From: Pseudo-nitzschia pungens
Lineage: Eukaryota; Bacillariophyta; Bacillariophyceae; Bacillariales; Bacillariaceae
Direction of reading: 5' to 3'
Length of the DNA: 64,000 nt
Assembly (NCBI GenBank): GCA_037355855.1
Contig: CM074758.1
Span: 9,211,001-9,275,000 of the forward strand
Positions 21,260-31,255 of the stretch are shown piece by piece. The translations under genes were made by a program, and so were the position numbers. Below the pieces are notes generated by a model that searched no databases, was not told where the DNA came from, and worked only from the letters and a program-made list of their open reading frames with translations. Each line of letters opens with the position of its first letter. The stretch's first letter is position 1.

Positions 21260-24200
21260 CTGACATTTTTGATGAAGATGCAATGACGAGTAATATTGGG
21301 CTTTTGACCTCTTTGACCAGACTCAAACATGGTATTGTCGATTCTTATTTTCATGTTTTAGATGATAATCAGTTGACTGGATCTATTCCAAGCGAGATTG
21401 GATTGCTCACTGGCTTGAGTTACTTATATCTTTGTATGTATTGTGTTCTTGGAATAATGTGTGAATTGTTTTGAAGCATGTGTATGTTGTTGGAATGTTG
21501 TATTGTCCTGTCTAATGATATGTTTTGATTGCTCTTTCTAATTTTCATGTTTTAGCTGATATTGATTTGACTGGATCTATTCCAAGCGAGATTGGATTGC
21601 TCACTGGCTTGAGTTACTTATATCTTTGTATGTATTGTATTGTTGGAATGATATGTGAATTGTTATGAAGCATGTGTAAGTTGTGGGAATGTTGCATCTT
21701 CCTGTCTAATGATGTGGTTTGATTTTTGTTTTTTATTTTCATGTTTTAGATGATAATCAGTTGACTGGATCTATTCCAAGCGAGATTGGATTGCTCACTG
21801 GCTTGAGTAACTTAGATCTTAGTATGTATTGTGTTTTTGGAATGATGTGTGCATTGTTTTGAAGCATGTGTATTTTGTGGGAATGTTGCATCTTCCTGTC
21901 TCAAGATGTGTTTTGATTTTTGTTTCTTATTTTCATGTTTTAGCTTTTAATGCTTTGACTGGATCTATTCCAAGCGAGATTGGATTGCTCACTGGCTTGA
22001 CTCGCTTATATCTTAGTATGTATTGCGTTGTTGGAATGATATGTGAATTGTTATGAAGCATGTGTAGTTTGTGGGAATGTCATATTTTCCTGTCTAATGA
22101 TGTTTTTTAATTGTCTCTTCTTTCTTATTTTCATGTTTTAGCTTGGAATGATTTCACTGGATCTATTCCAAGCGAGATTCGATTGCTCACTGGCTTGAGT
22201 TACTTATATCTTAGTATGTATTGTGCTGTTGGAATGATATGTGAATTGTTATGAAGCATGTGTAGTTTGTGGGAATGTTGCATCTTCCTGTCTGATGATA
22301 TGGTTTGATTTTTGTTTCTTATTTTCATGTTTTAGATTTTAATGCTTTGACTGGATCTATTCCAAGCGAGATTGCATTGCTCACCGGCTTGACTCGCTTA
22401 TATCTTAGTATGTATTGCGTTGTTGGAATGATATGTGAATTGTTATGAAGCATGTGTAGTTTGTGGGAATGTTGCATCTTCCTGTCTAATGATGTGGTTT
22501 GATTTTTTTTTTTAATTTTCATTTTTTAGATTATAATGCTTTGACTGGATCTATTCCAAGCGAGATTGGATTGCTCACTGGCTTGGCTGACTTAGATCTT
22601 TGTATGTATTGTGTTTTTGGAATGATGTGTGCATTGTTTTGAAGCATGTGTATTTTGTGGGAATGTTGTATCTTCTTGTCTCATGATGTGTTTTTTTTTG
22701 GTTTTTTATTTTCATGTTTTAGATGATAATAATCAGTTGACTGGATCTATTCCAAGCGAGATTGGATTGCTCACTGGCTTGACTGAATTAAGTCTCTGTA
22801 TGTATTGTGTTGTTGGAATGATGTGTGAATTGTTTTCAAGCATGCGTATTTAGTGGGAATGTTGTATCTTCCTGTCTAATCTTGCGTTTTGATTGTCGAT
22901 TCTTATTTTCATGTTTTAGATGATAATAATCAGTTGACTGGATCTATTCCAAGCGAGATTGGATTGCTCACTGGCTTGACTCGCTTATATCTTAGTATGT
23001 ATTGTATTGTTGGAATGATATGTGAATTGTTTTCAAGCATGTGTTTTTAGTGGGAATGTTGTATCTTCTTGTCTCATGATGTGGTTTTTTTTGGTTTTTT
23101 ATTTTCATGTTTTAGATGATAATAATCAGTTGACTGGATCTATTCCAAGCGAGATTGGATTGCTCACTGGCTTGACTCGCTTATATCTTAGTATGTATTG
23201 TATTGTTGGAATGATATGTGAATTGTTTTCAAGCATGTGTTTTCAGTGGGAATGTTGTATCTTCCTGTCTAATCTTGCGTTTTGATTGTCGATTCTTATT
23301 TTCATGTTTTAGCTTCTAATGATTTGACTGGATCTATTCCAAGCGAGATTGGATTGCTCACTGGCTTGACTCGCTTATATCTTAGTATGTATTGTATTGT
23401 TGGAATGATATGTGAATTGTTTTCAAGCATGTGTTTTCAGTGGGAATGTTGTATCTTCCTGTCTAATCTTGCGTTTTGATTGTCGATTCTTATTTTCATG
23501 TTTTAGATTATAATCAGTTGACTGGATCTATTCCAAGCGAGATTGGATTGCTCACTGGCTTGGCTGACTTAGATCTTTGTATGTATTGTATTGTTGGAAT
23601 GATATGTGAATTGTTTTCAAGCATGTGTTTTCAGTGGGAATGTTGTATCTTCCTGTCTAATCTTGCGTTTTGATTGTCGATTCTTATTTTCATGTTTTAG
23701 ATTATAATCAGTTGACTGGATCTATTCCAAGCGAGATTGGATTGCTCACTGGCTTGACTAGCTTATATCTTAGTATGTATTGTATTGTTGGAATGATATG
23801 TGAATTGTTTTCAAGCATGTGTTTTTAGTGGGAATGTTGCATCTTCCTGTCTGATGATATGGTTTGATTTTTGTTTCTTATTTTCATGTTTTAGCTTCTA
23901 ATGATTTGACTGGATCTATTCCAAGCGAGATTGGATTGCTCACTGGCTTGACTGACTTAAGTCTTTGTATGTATTGTGTTGTTGGAATGATGTGTGAATT
24001 GTTTTGAAGAATGCGTATTTTGTGCAATTGTTGCATCTTCCTGTTTAATGATGTGTTTTGATTGTACTTTCTTTCTTATTATCATGTTTCAGATTATAAT
24101 GATTTGACTGGATCTATTCCAAGCGAGATTGGATTGCTCACTGGCTTGAGTTACTTAAGGCTTTGTATGTATTGTGTTATTGGAATGATGTGTAAACTGT

Positions 24201-24364
24201 TTTGAATCATGTGTATTTTTTGCAAATGTTTTATCTTCCTGTCTAATGATGTTGTTTTGATTTTTGTTTCTTTCTTATTTTCGTGTTTTAGCTGATAATG
24301 TTTTGACTGGATCCATTCCAAGTGAGATGCGTTCTCTGACTGGATTACAAACGTTGTATTTGAT
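21260..24364 (+). repeat. Array of 17 LRR exons in gene 1, 194-bp exon-intron unit
   Basis: Exons: 21260-21331, 21362-21433, 21556-21627, 21750-21821, 21944-22015, 22142-22213, 22336-22407, 22530-22601, 22723-22797, 22920-22994, 23116-23190, 23313-23384, 23507-23578, 23701-23772, 23895-23966, 24093-24164 and 24292-24364. Thirteen are exactly 72 nt and three are 75 nt (one extra Asn codon). The last is 73 nt as read. Each encodes one 24-residue plant-type LRR, core LTGSIPSEIGLLTGL. Introns are 121-127 bp, begin GTATGTATTG, and end TTTTCATGTTTTAG or a close variant. All junctions are phase 1, so any exon can be skipped or duplicated without a frame change. Introns are nearly as similar as exons, which indicates duplication of whole exon-intron units. 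Confidence 0.93.
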
Positions 24365-24565
24365 GTACGTTGCTGATTTCAGTGCTTTGGTTTGATAAAT
24401 GGAATGATTGGCACAATTATTCTCAACTGTTCCCAACCATTCTTGTCTTTGCTCTTCAAATGTTGCAGATGGAAACAACTTGGACGGACGTCTTCCCAAG
24501 GAGTTGGTAATCCCTTTTCCTAGCCTACATCGAGAATCCAGCAATGCAGATTTTCTGCTTTTTTA

Positions 24566-25260
24566 GTCCCAATGTGTAGAAGGCAATTGGTTGTTTGGAA
24601 AACTTTTTATAACAATGTATTTCATTTCATTATACAAAAGTACAACGATGGAATAGAGGACGATCCTTTGAGGATCACCATTTTTCATTATTGCATGATT
24701 ATATTCCAAAGGAATGGAATCCCTTTTCCTAGCCTACAGTGAGGAATCTGGCAATGCAGATTTTCTGTTTTTCTACGCCCTAGTCAGCAACTATTTGTTT
24801 GCAAAACTAAATATTTCATTATTCACAAGTACACACCCGTACTACAAAGAGGAAGGAAAGATTTTAAAAAAAAAACACCATCATCTCATACTACCGCTGC
24901 TCGAGGAGGCTCCAACGCAAAAGAAGAAAGCAGTCAAGAGATACGAGTAGTACCATCAAAGCTCCTTCTTGGAGTTCTTCTTGGAGAAGCAGCAGGGGAT
25001 CACTACAACAAGGAAAAGAAAACCCACCAAAGCATTAGTACCATCTAAGTGACTAGTAGTTGTATTATTTTCAGAGAGGCCAAACTTGCGACAACATACT
25101 ACTACCGTAGTACTACGTTCCAACCGACAATATTATTCGTCATGCTAGTAGTATTATGTAGTATGGGCGACACTACTACTAGTAGTAGAAGTGACGCAAA
25201 GAAAGAAACGAAATCAAACAAAATACGGGTTTACCAGCAGGTACTACCGTAACCCCCTCT
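24566..25260. other. 3' region of gene 1 and intergenic DNA
   Basis: The sequence ATCCCTTTTCCTAGCCTAC occurs at about 24510 and again at about 24718, so a piece of the terminal exon and 3' region is duplicated. A similar run follows the stop of gene 2 at 35815. GATCCTTTGAGGATCACC (24662) parallels AATCCTTTCAGGATCATC behind gene 2 (35964). From 25050 the DNA turns into ACTAGTAGTACT-type repeats. No further gene is supported. Confidence 0.5.
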
Positions 25261-27280
25261 CATACTGCGCACAACAGCAACACGCACCACCACCATCGAT
25301 CGAATTCTAAGAAACTGACACCGATTGAGCAAGAAGAGAGTAGCACAGGATGCTTCGACTCTCTTGATTGGAATGTGCGCAAGGTGGAAGAGGAAGGAAG
25401 GAAAGTCCAAAATTTTGTCCCGTGGTCGCATCGCATCGCATCGCATCGCATCGGCACGGCATGCCCCGATGGCGCAACACGCAACAAGCGATCACGCGTT
25501 GCCATTGCCGTCGCCGTCGCGCACGGCAGCGAGAGCAGCATCGACCGACGAGGACATTTTCAAACGAAATGCCGCCGGGTCCAAGCACCGGGCATGGCAT
25601 GGCATGGCATGTCGTCCGATCCGATCCGAATTTCGGATCGCATCCGGTACCGTCCCGTCCCGTCCGGCGAAGAGAACGCTCGCGTCGTGGCGTTTGCACC
25701 GTTGCGCGACGATGGCTGCGGAATCGCACCGAGCGAGACGTATCCGGATGGGGTGGTGTACGGATGATATGGGATGATATGGCATGGCATGGCATGGCAT
25801 GATATGAATATCGCTCTCGCTCTCGCTGCCAAGAACGCCACTCGGGAGGAGGCCACCCGTCCTTTGAGTCATCCGTCCGATCCATCCGCCCATCCGATCC
25901 GTCCGTCCGATCCATCCATTCGCATCCATTCACACCCATCCATTCGCATCCGCACTCCGGAATCCCGAGGCGAGACGATGGTCGGAAGGAGTGCGGTGCG
26001 GGGGGGGGGGGGGTTTCGCGCGCGCAGCGGGGAGGAATGCTTCGTTCGGAAGCCAGCCGGTCCGCGGATCCGGCGTGTTTGTCGTCGCGATTTGTTTGCT
26101 GGCCGGGATGGAGGGTCCCGGTTTCGGGGAGGCGGCCGCCGCGAGTCGGAGCGCGAGAGAAGCGAAGCGAAGAAAAGCGACGGGGGAACGCCGCAATCGC
26201 AATTTCGCGACCGTCCCGAGCGCAAAGATGGGTCCCGGGGGACTCTTCGTCACGAAAGCAGTGGGGAGCGACGCGCTGGAACAAAATCGAAATCGAAATC
26301 GAAATCGATAAACCAATCCCATCCGTCCATGGCAGGGTCGAGCGGTGACGCCGCGGGGAAAGGAATAGGAATAGGACACGGACCAATTTCCGAAAAGACA
26401 CTCGGGGGTCGGCAGCGGGCCACGCACGTCCCAATGGAGGTACGTCCGGAACGGAGACCAAGATCGACTCTTGTCGTTTCGTGGTGGAGGGATGGATGAA
26501 TGGATGGATGAATGAATGGATGGATGAGTGGCATTCATTGGTTCCGGCGGGGAGCTCGTTGGCCATCGTTCGATGAGAGCAGAGGTGCGGCGAAACTCGA
26601 ATCAGTCGAAAGGAATCGATGGGATTTGCTCCCGTCACGAAACAAGGGAATGCATCGTTGTTGTTGTCGTTGTTGTTGTCGTTGTTGTCGTTGTCATTGT
26701 CGTTTTGTTTCGTTCGAGTTATTGAATCGGTACGGTGAATAGATTCGGGGCCCTCCAAGCTAGGTAATGTGCCGGCGATGCTTGGCAGCAACAGCAACAG
26801 CAACCGCAACAGCAACGACGGAACGGGGGTGTTGGGTCGGTCGTTCGTGGACAGATTTTGCGAACTCGGGATGGTCGATTGTTCGGTACGGTACGGTACG
26901 GTACGGTACGGTATGGATTGAGGGCAGATTGTTCGCTGTCGATTGTCGACTCCGGCGTCGGTGATTTCGTGTCGTTCTCGTTACAGTTTCGATGTTGTCT
27001 CGTTGCCTCTTTGGTTCACGAAGAAAGGCTCGGCTCGGCTCGGCTCGGCTCGGGGAGCGACGAAACCAACACGATGGTGAAACCGAACCGAACCGAACCG
27101 AACCGAACCGAATCATCAATCAATCAATCCGTTCGTGCGACCCTCCATCAAAATCCGTCCAAAATCCGTCCATCCGTTCGGTCGGTGAAGTTGCTGGTTC
27201 ATTGGTGGAGAGCGAAGGAATTTTGTTTTGATTGGCGTGTCCGGACGGCAACGAGGCTTCTCTCTTTCGTCGGAATTGGC
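25260..27280. repeat. Intergenic block A, copy 2 (segmental repeat)
   Basis: This GC-rich copy of the block seen at 5230-6620 and 36421-37633 holds many pentanucleotide arrays: CGCAT near 25430-25452, GGCAT near 25593-25612 and 25780-25800, GGTAC near 26885-26912, GGCTC near 27028-27055 and CCGAA near 27080-27112. The segment at 26811-26870 (ACGGAACGGGGGTGTTGGG...) shows the uninterrupted form of the site where element B inserted in copy 3. A 502-residue - strand frame (25307-26815) and several + strand frames overlap it and are dominated by these repeats. No protein is called. Confidence 0.55.
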
Positions 27281-28810
27281 GGGTAACTTACCGATACTGT
27301 ACGGTACGTAGTCGTACGTACGGTACCAATATTACCGGTATGGTACGGCACACCGATGAAGCAATCTTTCTCTTCTCTGATTTTTTTTTTTTGGAAGAGA
27401 GCGTCGAGCTGAGAATTTTAAGTTACTACCGTACGTATTCTGGGATTGAAATTGAGATTGCTTCTTGATTTTGATTGATTGATTGATTGATGAGAAAATC
27501 AAAATCTCAATCAATCGTCCAATCATCGAAGAGTGTGCCGAGTACTGTAACTCACCGATACATAAGGTTACCCTGTAAGTTACCCTACCGGGTAAGATTA
27601 CCGTACAAGTATGCACAAATTAAGGTTACTGTAACATGCCTTGTAGTACAAGTAAAGGTAAGTTGCTCGGACGGTAAGGTTACCGTACCGGTACGGTAAT
27701 TAAGTTAAGGTAACCTTACTGCTCGAGCGGGCATTCATGACCGGTTCTTGGTGGTTGGTGGTGTTGTCAGCTTGCACCTTGCTGCCGTTGGGGCACCGTC
27801 TTCCGATGCCACGGTAATCTTACCAGTAAGGCTTAACCTTACCGTACCGTATATCGGTAGGGTTACGAAAGATTTTCTCGATCTTTAAAAAAAGAAGCAA
27901 ACGTTCGTACGTACCGGTATACGTACTCGTACGTATGCGTATCAGTACCAGTAACCTTACCGGTGGTTATCGGACTAAGTTTCGTACCGTACGGTAAGAT
28001 TTACGGTACGAAATTCTTCACAAGTGTCTCCGCCAGTGAATGTAAGATCTTACCGTAAGTTAGCGTGGGAATTGTGATGGTAAATGGGTCAAGTAACCTT
28101 AGTTAAGGTTACCGTACAGTAAGCCATACGTAAAACTTGAGGAAAGCTGTTCGGTATACGGTACGGTAACCTTACGGTAATTAACCTTACTTGTATTGTA
28201 CTACAAAATTCTTATCAGCTGTCCCCCGCTTCTACGGTACTCGTACGTACGTCCCCGACTACTAATTTCTACTGAAACCCGAGGACAGCTGATAGGAATT
28301 CTGTAGTAATTACCGTTAGATTCGTAAATAACCTTACCTTACAGTAATTACGGTGAACCTTACTCTTCTGTTTTCCTTCCTTGTACCGGTACGACTGTGT
28401 GCACGTAGCTAAGTACGAAGGATTGAATTACGGTAGGGGCAATGGCAATAGAACACTCTTCTACTTGATCGATCAATCAGAATTCAGAATTCAATAGTTA
28501 GTAAGACTTACTCGTAGATACTGTTCGTTCTTGCACTTACGTAACCTTACTAGCAGGGGTAAGATTACCGTAAGCCTTCCGCTTACTCGTAACTTACTCG
28601 TGCCTTCTTGAGAATGAAAGACTACTTTTTGGTGACTGGGCTATAGGTGTGATTATGACTTTACCGAACGCATTGGAAGGGAAAGAATCTTTTTACTTCT
28701 GTTTGTTTAGACAATTTTGTCGGTGGGGGTTATCTCAAAACACTGACGATATTCTTTCATTCAATAGCCTTAATACTACTACTATTATTTTTTGATACCC
28801 TCAAAAATCA
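27281..28810. other. GTAAGGTTAC-rich intergenic stretch, copy 2
   Basis: The motifs GTAAGGTTAC, GTAACCTTAC and TACGGTA occur very densely from about 27280 to 28620, in both orientations and often overlapping. No frame of note is present. A small hairpin element lies at 28201-28306. The stretch matches 6621-7465 and 48732-48990 in position within the repeated unit. Confidence 0.5.
28201..28306. repeat. Small inverted-repeat element (106 bp)
   Basis: Arms of about 25 bp, CTACAAAATTCTTATCAGCT to the left (from 28201) and its near reverse complement to the right (28283-28306), flank about 55 bp. Both sides are bordered by TA, as for a Tc1/mariner-type MITE, but a 2-bp match is weak evidence. Confidence 0.4.
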
Positions 28811-29017
28811 ATTCCTGTCAATGAGCAATTATATTCATCATCGATCAAGATTGTTGTGACACATGCCCTTCGGGTGGGCGCTGCAGTTCGAGTCATCAAT
28901 GACCACGAACGGTACATTGAGAATGAGTAAGTTGCGTACGATGCTACGGTAATTACTACGAGTAAGATTACGAGTAAGTTAACTTACTTCGTGCATACGA
29001 ACTCCCTCCCTCCGATC

Positions 29018-29752
29018 CAGGGGTCATAATATAAGAAGGGGTATGCCACGAAGTCTGTCCGTCGCCCGTGTTCGACGTACAAATACTAGTAAAAAAAAAA
29101 TGGCACTCCATATTCCATGTGTGGTCCAATTTAGAAAAATTTCCCTCAACCTCAATTTTTTTTTTCCACTTTCACTGCATAATACTAACAAAAACTATTA
29201 CACTTCAATCTATAACAACTCCATCAAAAATTGTAACAAAACAATATTTGAATATTGTATCTAGCCCAATTTTTTACAGGGATTATGAATATGTAACTGC
29301 TTTTCACTCTAGATGGATGGAAGATAAAGTAATTTATTTGGATGGATGGTCCAAATTTTGGTTCCAAGTGGAAGCTTTTAATTGAATAAAAATAAAACGG
29401 ATGACGGACGGACGATCCGATTTTGTATTTTATATTCCAGGTGGAAGGCACAGATCACTGGTAGTTTGAATCAGCAATATCAGACAGCAGATGGATGTAA
29501 ACTGAAAAAGGTACTTACTACTTGACTCTCAACTATATACGTGAACTGCATATCAAATTTAAAAGTTGGAGAGTGATTGGAAGTGTACTTGGTAAGTTGC
29601 TTTATCAGGTACACTTTTACTAGTGATATGCAGTAAATTATGAGAAGAAAAAAATTGACTGAGGGAAATTTTTCTATTTTGGACCACACATGGAATATGA
29701 ATCACCGATTTTTAGCGATCGTGGCATACCCCTTCTTATATTATGACCCCTG
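29018..29752. mobile_element. Non-autonomous hAT-type MITE
   Basis: Perfect terminal inverted repeats of 34 bp (29018-29051 and 29719-29752) begin CAGGGGTCATAAT. The element is flanked by an 8-bp target duplication, CTCCGATC (29010-29017 and 29753-29760). The CAGGG start and 8-bp duplication are hallmarks of hAT elements. The inner sequence also folds: TTCCATGTGTGGTCCAA near 29115 pairs with its complement near 29683. The 735 bp encode no transposase. Confidence 0.85.
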
Positions 29753-29949
29753 CTCCGATCCACCTCCGTGACAGAAGCCGCGACGGCGGCCAAAACAATC
29801 GTCGTTTCTCCGGGGACGCGGGACGCAAAAGCCGTCGAGTTTCACGAGATCGCGCCATCGAGTTTCACAAAACATCGCAATACGGTAATTAACTTGCGGC
29901 AACTTACTGTACGGAACTCGTGCAGTGCTGAGATAGTTTGCCTTCCACC

Positions 29950-29998
29950 GGTCACCAAACACCAAACACCAAACACCAAACACCAAACACCATACACC
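29950..29998. repeat. (CACCAAA)n 7-bp minisatellite
   Basis: About six copies of ACCAAAC lie head to tail. The corresponding place in copy 1 (7820-7845) has ACCACAC repeats. It is a simple repeat within block B. Confidence 0.85.
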
Positions 29999-31255
29999 AA
30001 CCACCAGTCACCAGTCACCAGTCACTACTTCACACCAATATAGAAGCGCAACCACACAATCCGCGGTTGTCGACAATTTTTTGGTCCACTTCGAAATCTT
30101 TTACCGATCCAATCCGTCCGGGTGGAGTCAGTCCGCTTGCCACGAGGAAAGATTTGGTTGTTCTATCGTGTTTGAACGAAAGATCGTAAGTGCCGTTTCG
30201 AAGGAAACAACGACAACGAAGGATTCGTGCGAAATAACATCCACATGGCATCGCATGGCATGGCATGGCATCGACGACGACGGAGCATCGTGTCGAACGC
30301 CACAGCAATGGAAAAAACGAACCCTTCGTGAACAAAAGGACCATTGAATAACACATCGAGCGCGAGAATCATCCGGAAGAGAACGAGACGACGAAGACGG
30401 GCAATGGGACCGAGCTCTTGCAGCAGAATGGAACGAATCCGGAACCTGCGAGCCGAGCGATCGGAACTCCAACGATGACAACACGAGACGATAAGCGAGT
30501 CGGATCCATCGCGGGTCGGATCCATCCCGAGAAGCCTGGGTACGCGTGGATCCCAACCATTGCGACAACACCACACACAGACACACGCAAGCGAACACAC
30601 GCTGCAAAGAAAAGGAACGAAACGAATTAGGATCCGATACCGAGAGCCCGCTGGCATTGCTTTCGCTCGTCGTCTGTTCCGGCACATCGTTTCGTCGTTA
30701 GCAGTGCGGTGCTTCTTTCCGTTGCGATCGCGATCCGAAATGCGCGGACAAGCACTAGCACAACCAGCGCGATTGGGTTTGTTCTGCAACGGAGACAAAA
30801 TCCCCTCCAACCCAAAACACGTACCAGTCGTTTCCCAGCCGTGAATCTCCCGCGGCTGCGAATCTGATACAACCCATGCAATGCAAATGATCGCCTCACC
30901 ATTCTGTTGTTGCAAACGTTCCTTGTGTGCAGTGTTACAGGACCTGATTCACTCGGATTCTTCGGTATATCATCAGCCAAAAATCTTTTGTTCTCTTACC
31001 CACCGAGTTCCCTAGGCCCAAGACACCCGGTCAAAAGATAAAAAAAAAGCCCGTAACCTCCAAAGTTCGCCAAAGTCTTCGGAACGATTGACATCAGCGC
31101 AAGCCGGTCGTTTGCGTTCTTCGCTCGAACGGAAGCATCACAACAGTCATTCGACTCCATCGCACTGAGTTTTTTTTTTGGGGTGCTCGGACACTGCCAA
31201 AAAGTCTGACCCGCGTCTCCGGCTCGATCGCACGGTAGATTCCATCAACTGCTCC

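Larger units (their letters stand above)
18189..24565 (+). pseudogene. Gene 1: 12-TM, Notch-motif, LRR membrane protein, frameshifted
   Basis: The ATG at 18189 matches that of gene 3. Exon 1 runs 18189-19943 and exon 2 20029-21155. LRR exons 3-19 run 21260-24364, with a last exon from 24469. Compared with gene 3, exon 1 has single extra bases near 19493, 19622 and 19851, which break and then restore the frame. Exon 2 has another extra base near 20095. An early stop follows ILYGPER at about 19500. Exon 2 also contains a 40-bp LTR scrap (20870-20909) in frame. Intron 3 has shrunk to 30 bp (21332-21361) and reads through in frame. The domain plan is that of gene 3. Most likely it is a decaying copy, although homopolymer-type sequencing errors could explain some single-base changes. 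Element A lies in its upstream region. Confidence 0.75.
28811..31255 (+). promoter_or_regulatory. Upstream block B of gene 2, interrupted by a hAT MITE
   Basis: This block is homologous to 7466-8734 plus 17797-18188 and to 48990-50250. It carries ACACATGCCCTTC (28860), TCATCAATGACCACGA (28892), the AACACC repeats (29950-29998), a GGCAT run (30244-30270), ACACATCGAGCG (30351), ATCCCAACCATTG (30550) and the CACCATTCT...ACAGGACCTG section near 30897-30945. It is more diverged from copies 1 and 3 than those are from each other. It likely holds the promoter and leader. No separate gene is supported. Confidence 0.5.

Noticed and set aside
21829..23673. Short frames in which LRR sequence runs on into the intron (CMYCVVGMMCELF-like tails)
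   Set aside because: The tails are translated introns starting at GTATGTATTG; the phase-1 exon model explains all units better.
21362..24164. Regularly spaced repeats resembling a CRISPR array
   Set aside because: The repeats are 72-nt LRR exons with GT-AG introns in a eukaryotic gene, and the spacers are near-identical instead of unique.
25307..26815. A 502-residue open frame on the - strand
   Set aside because: It overlaps several other long frames on both strands, is dominated by translated simple repeats, and is not preserved in the other two copies of block A.
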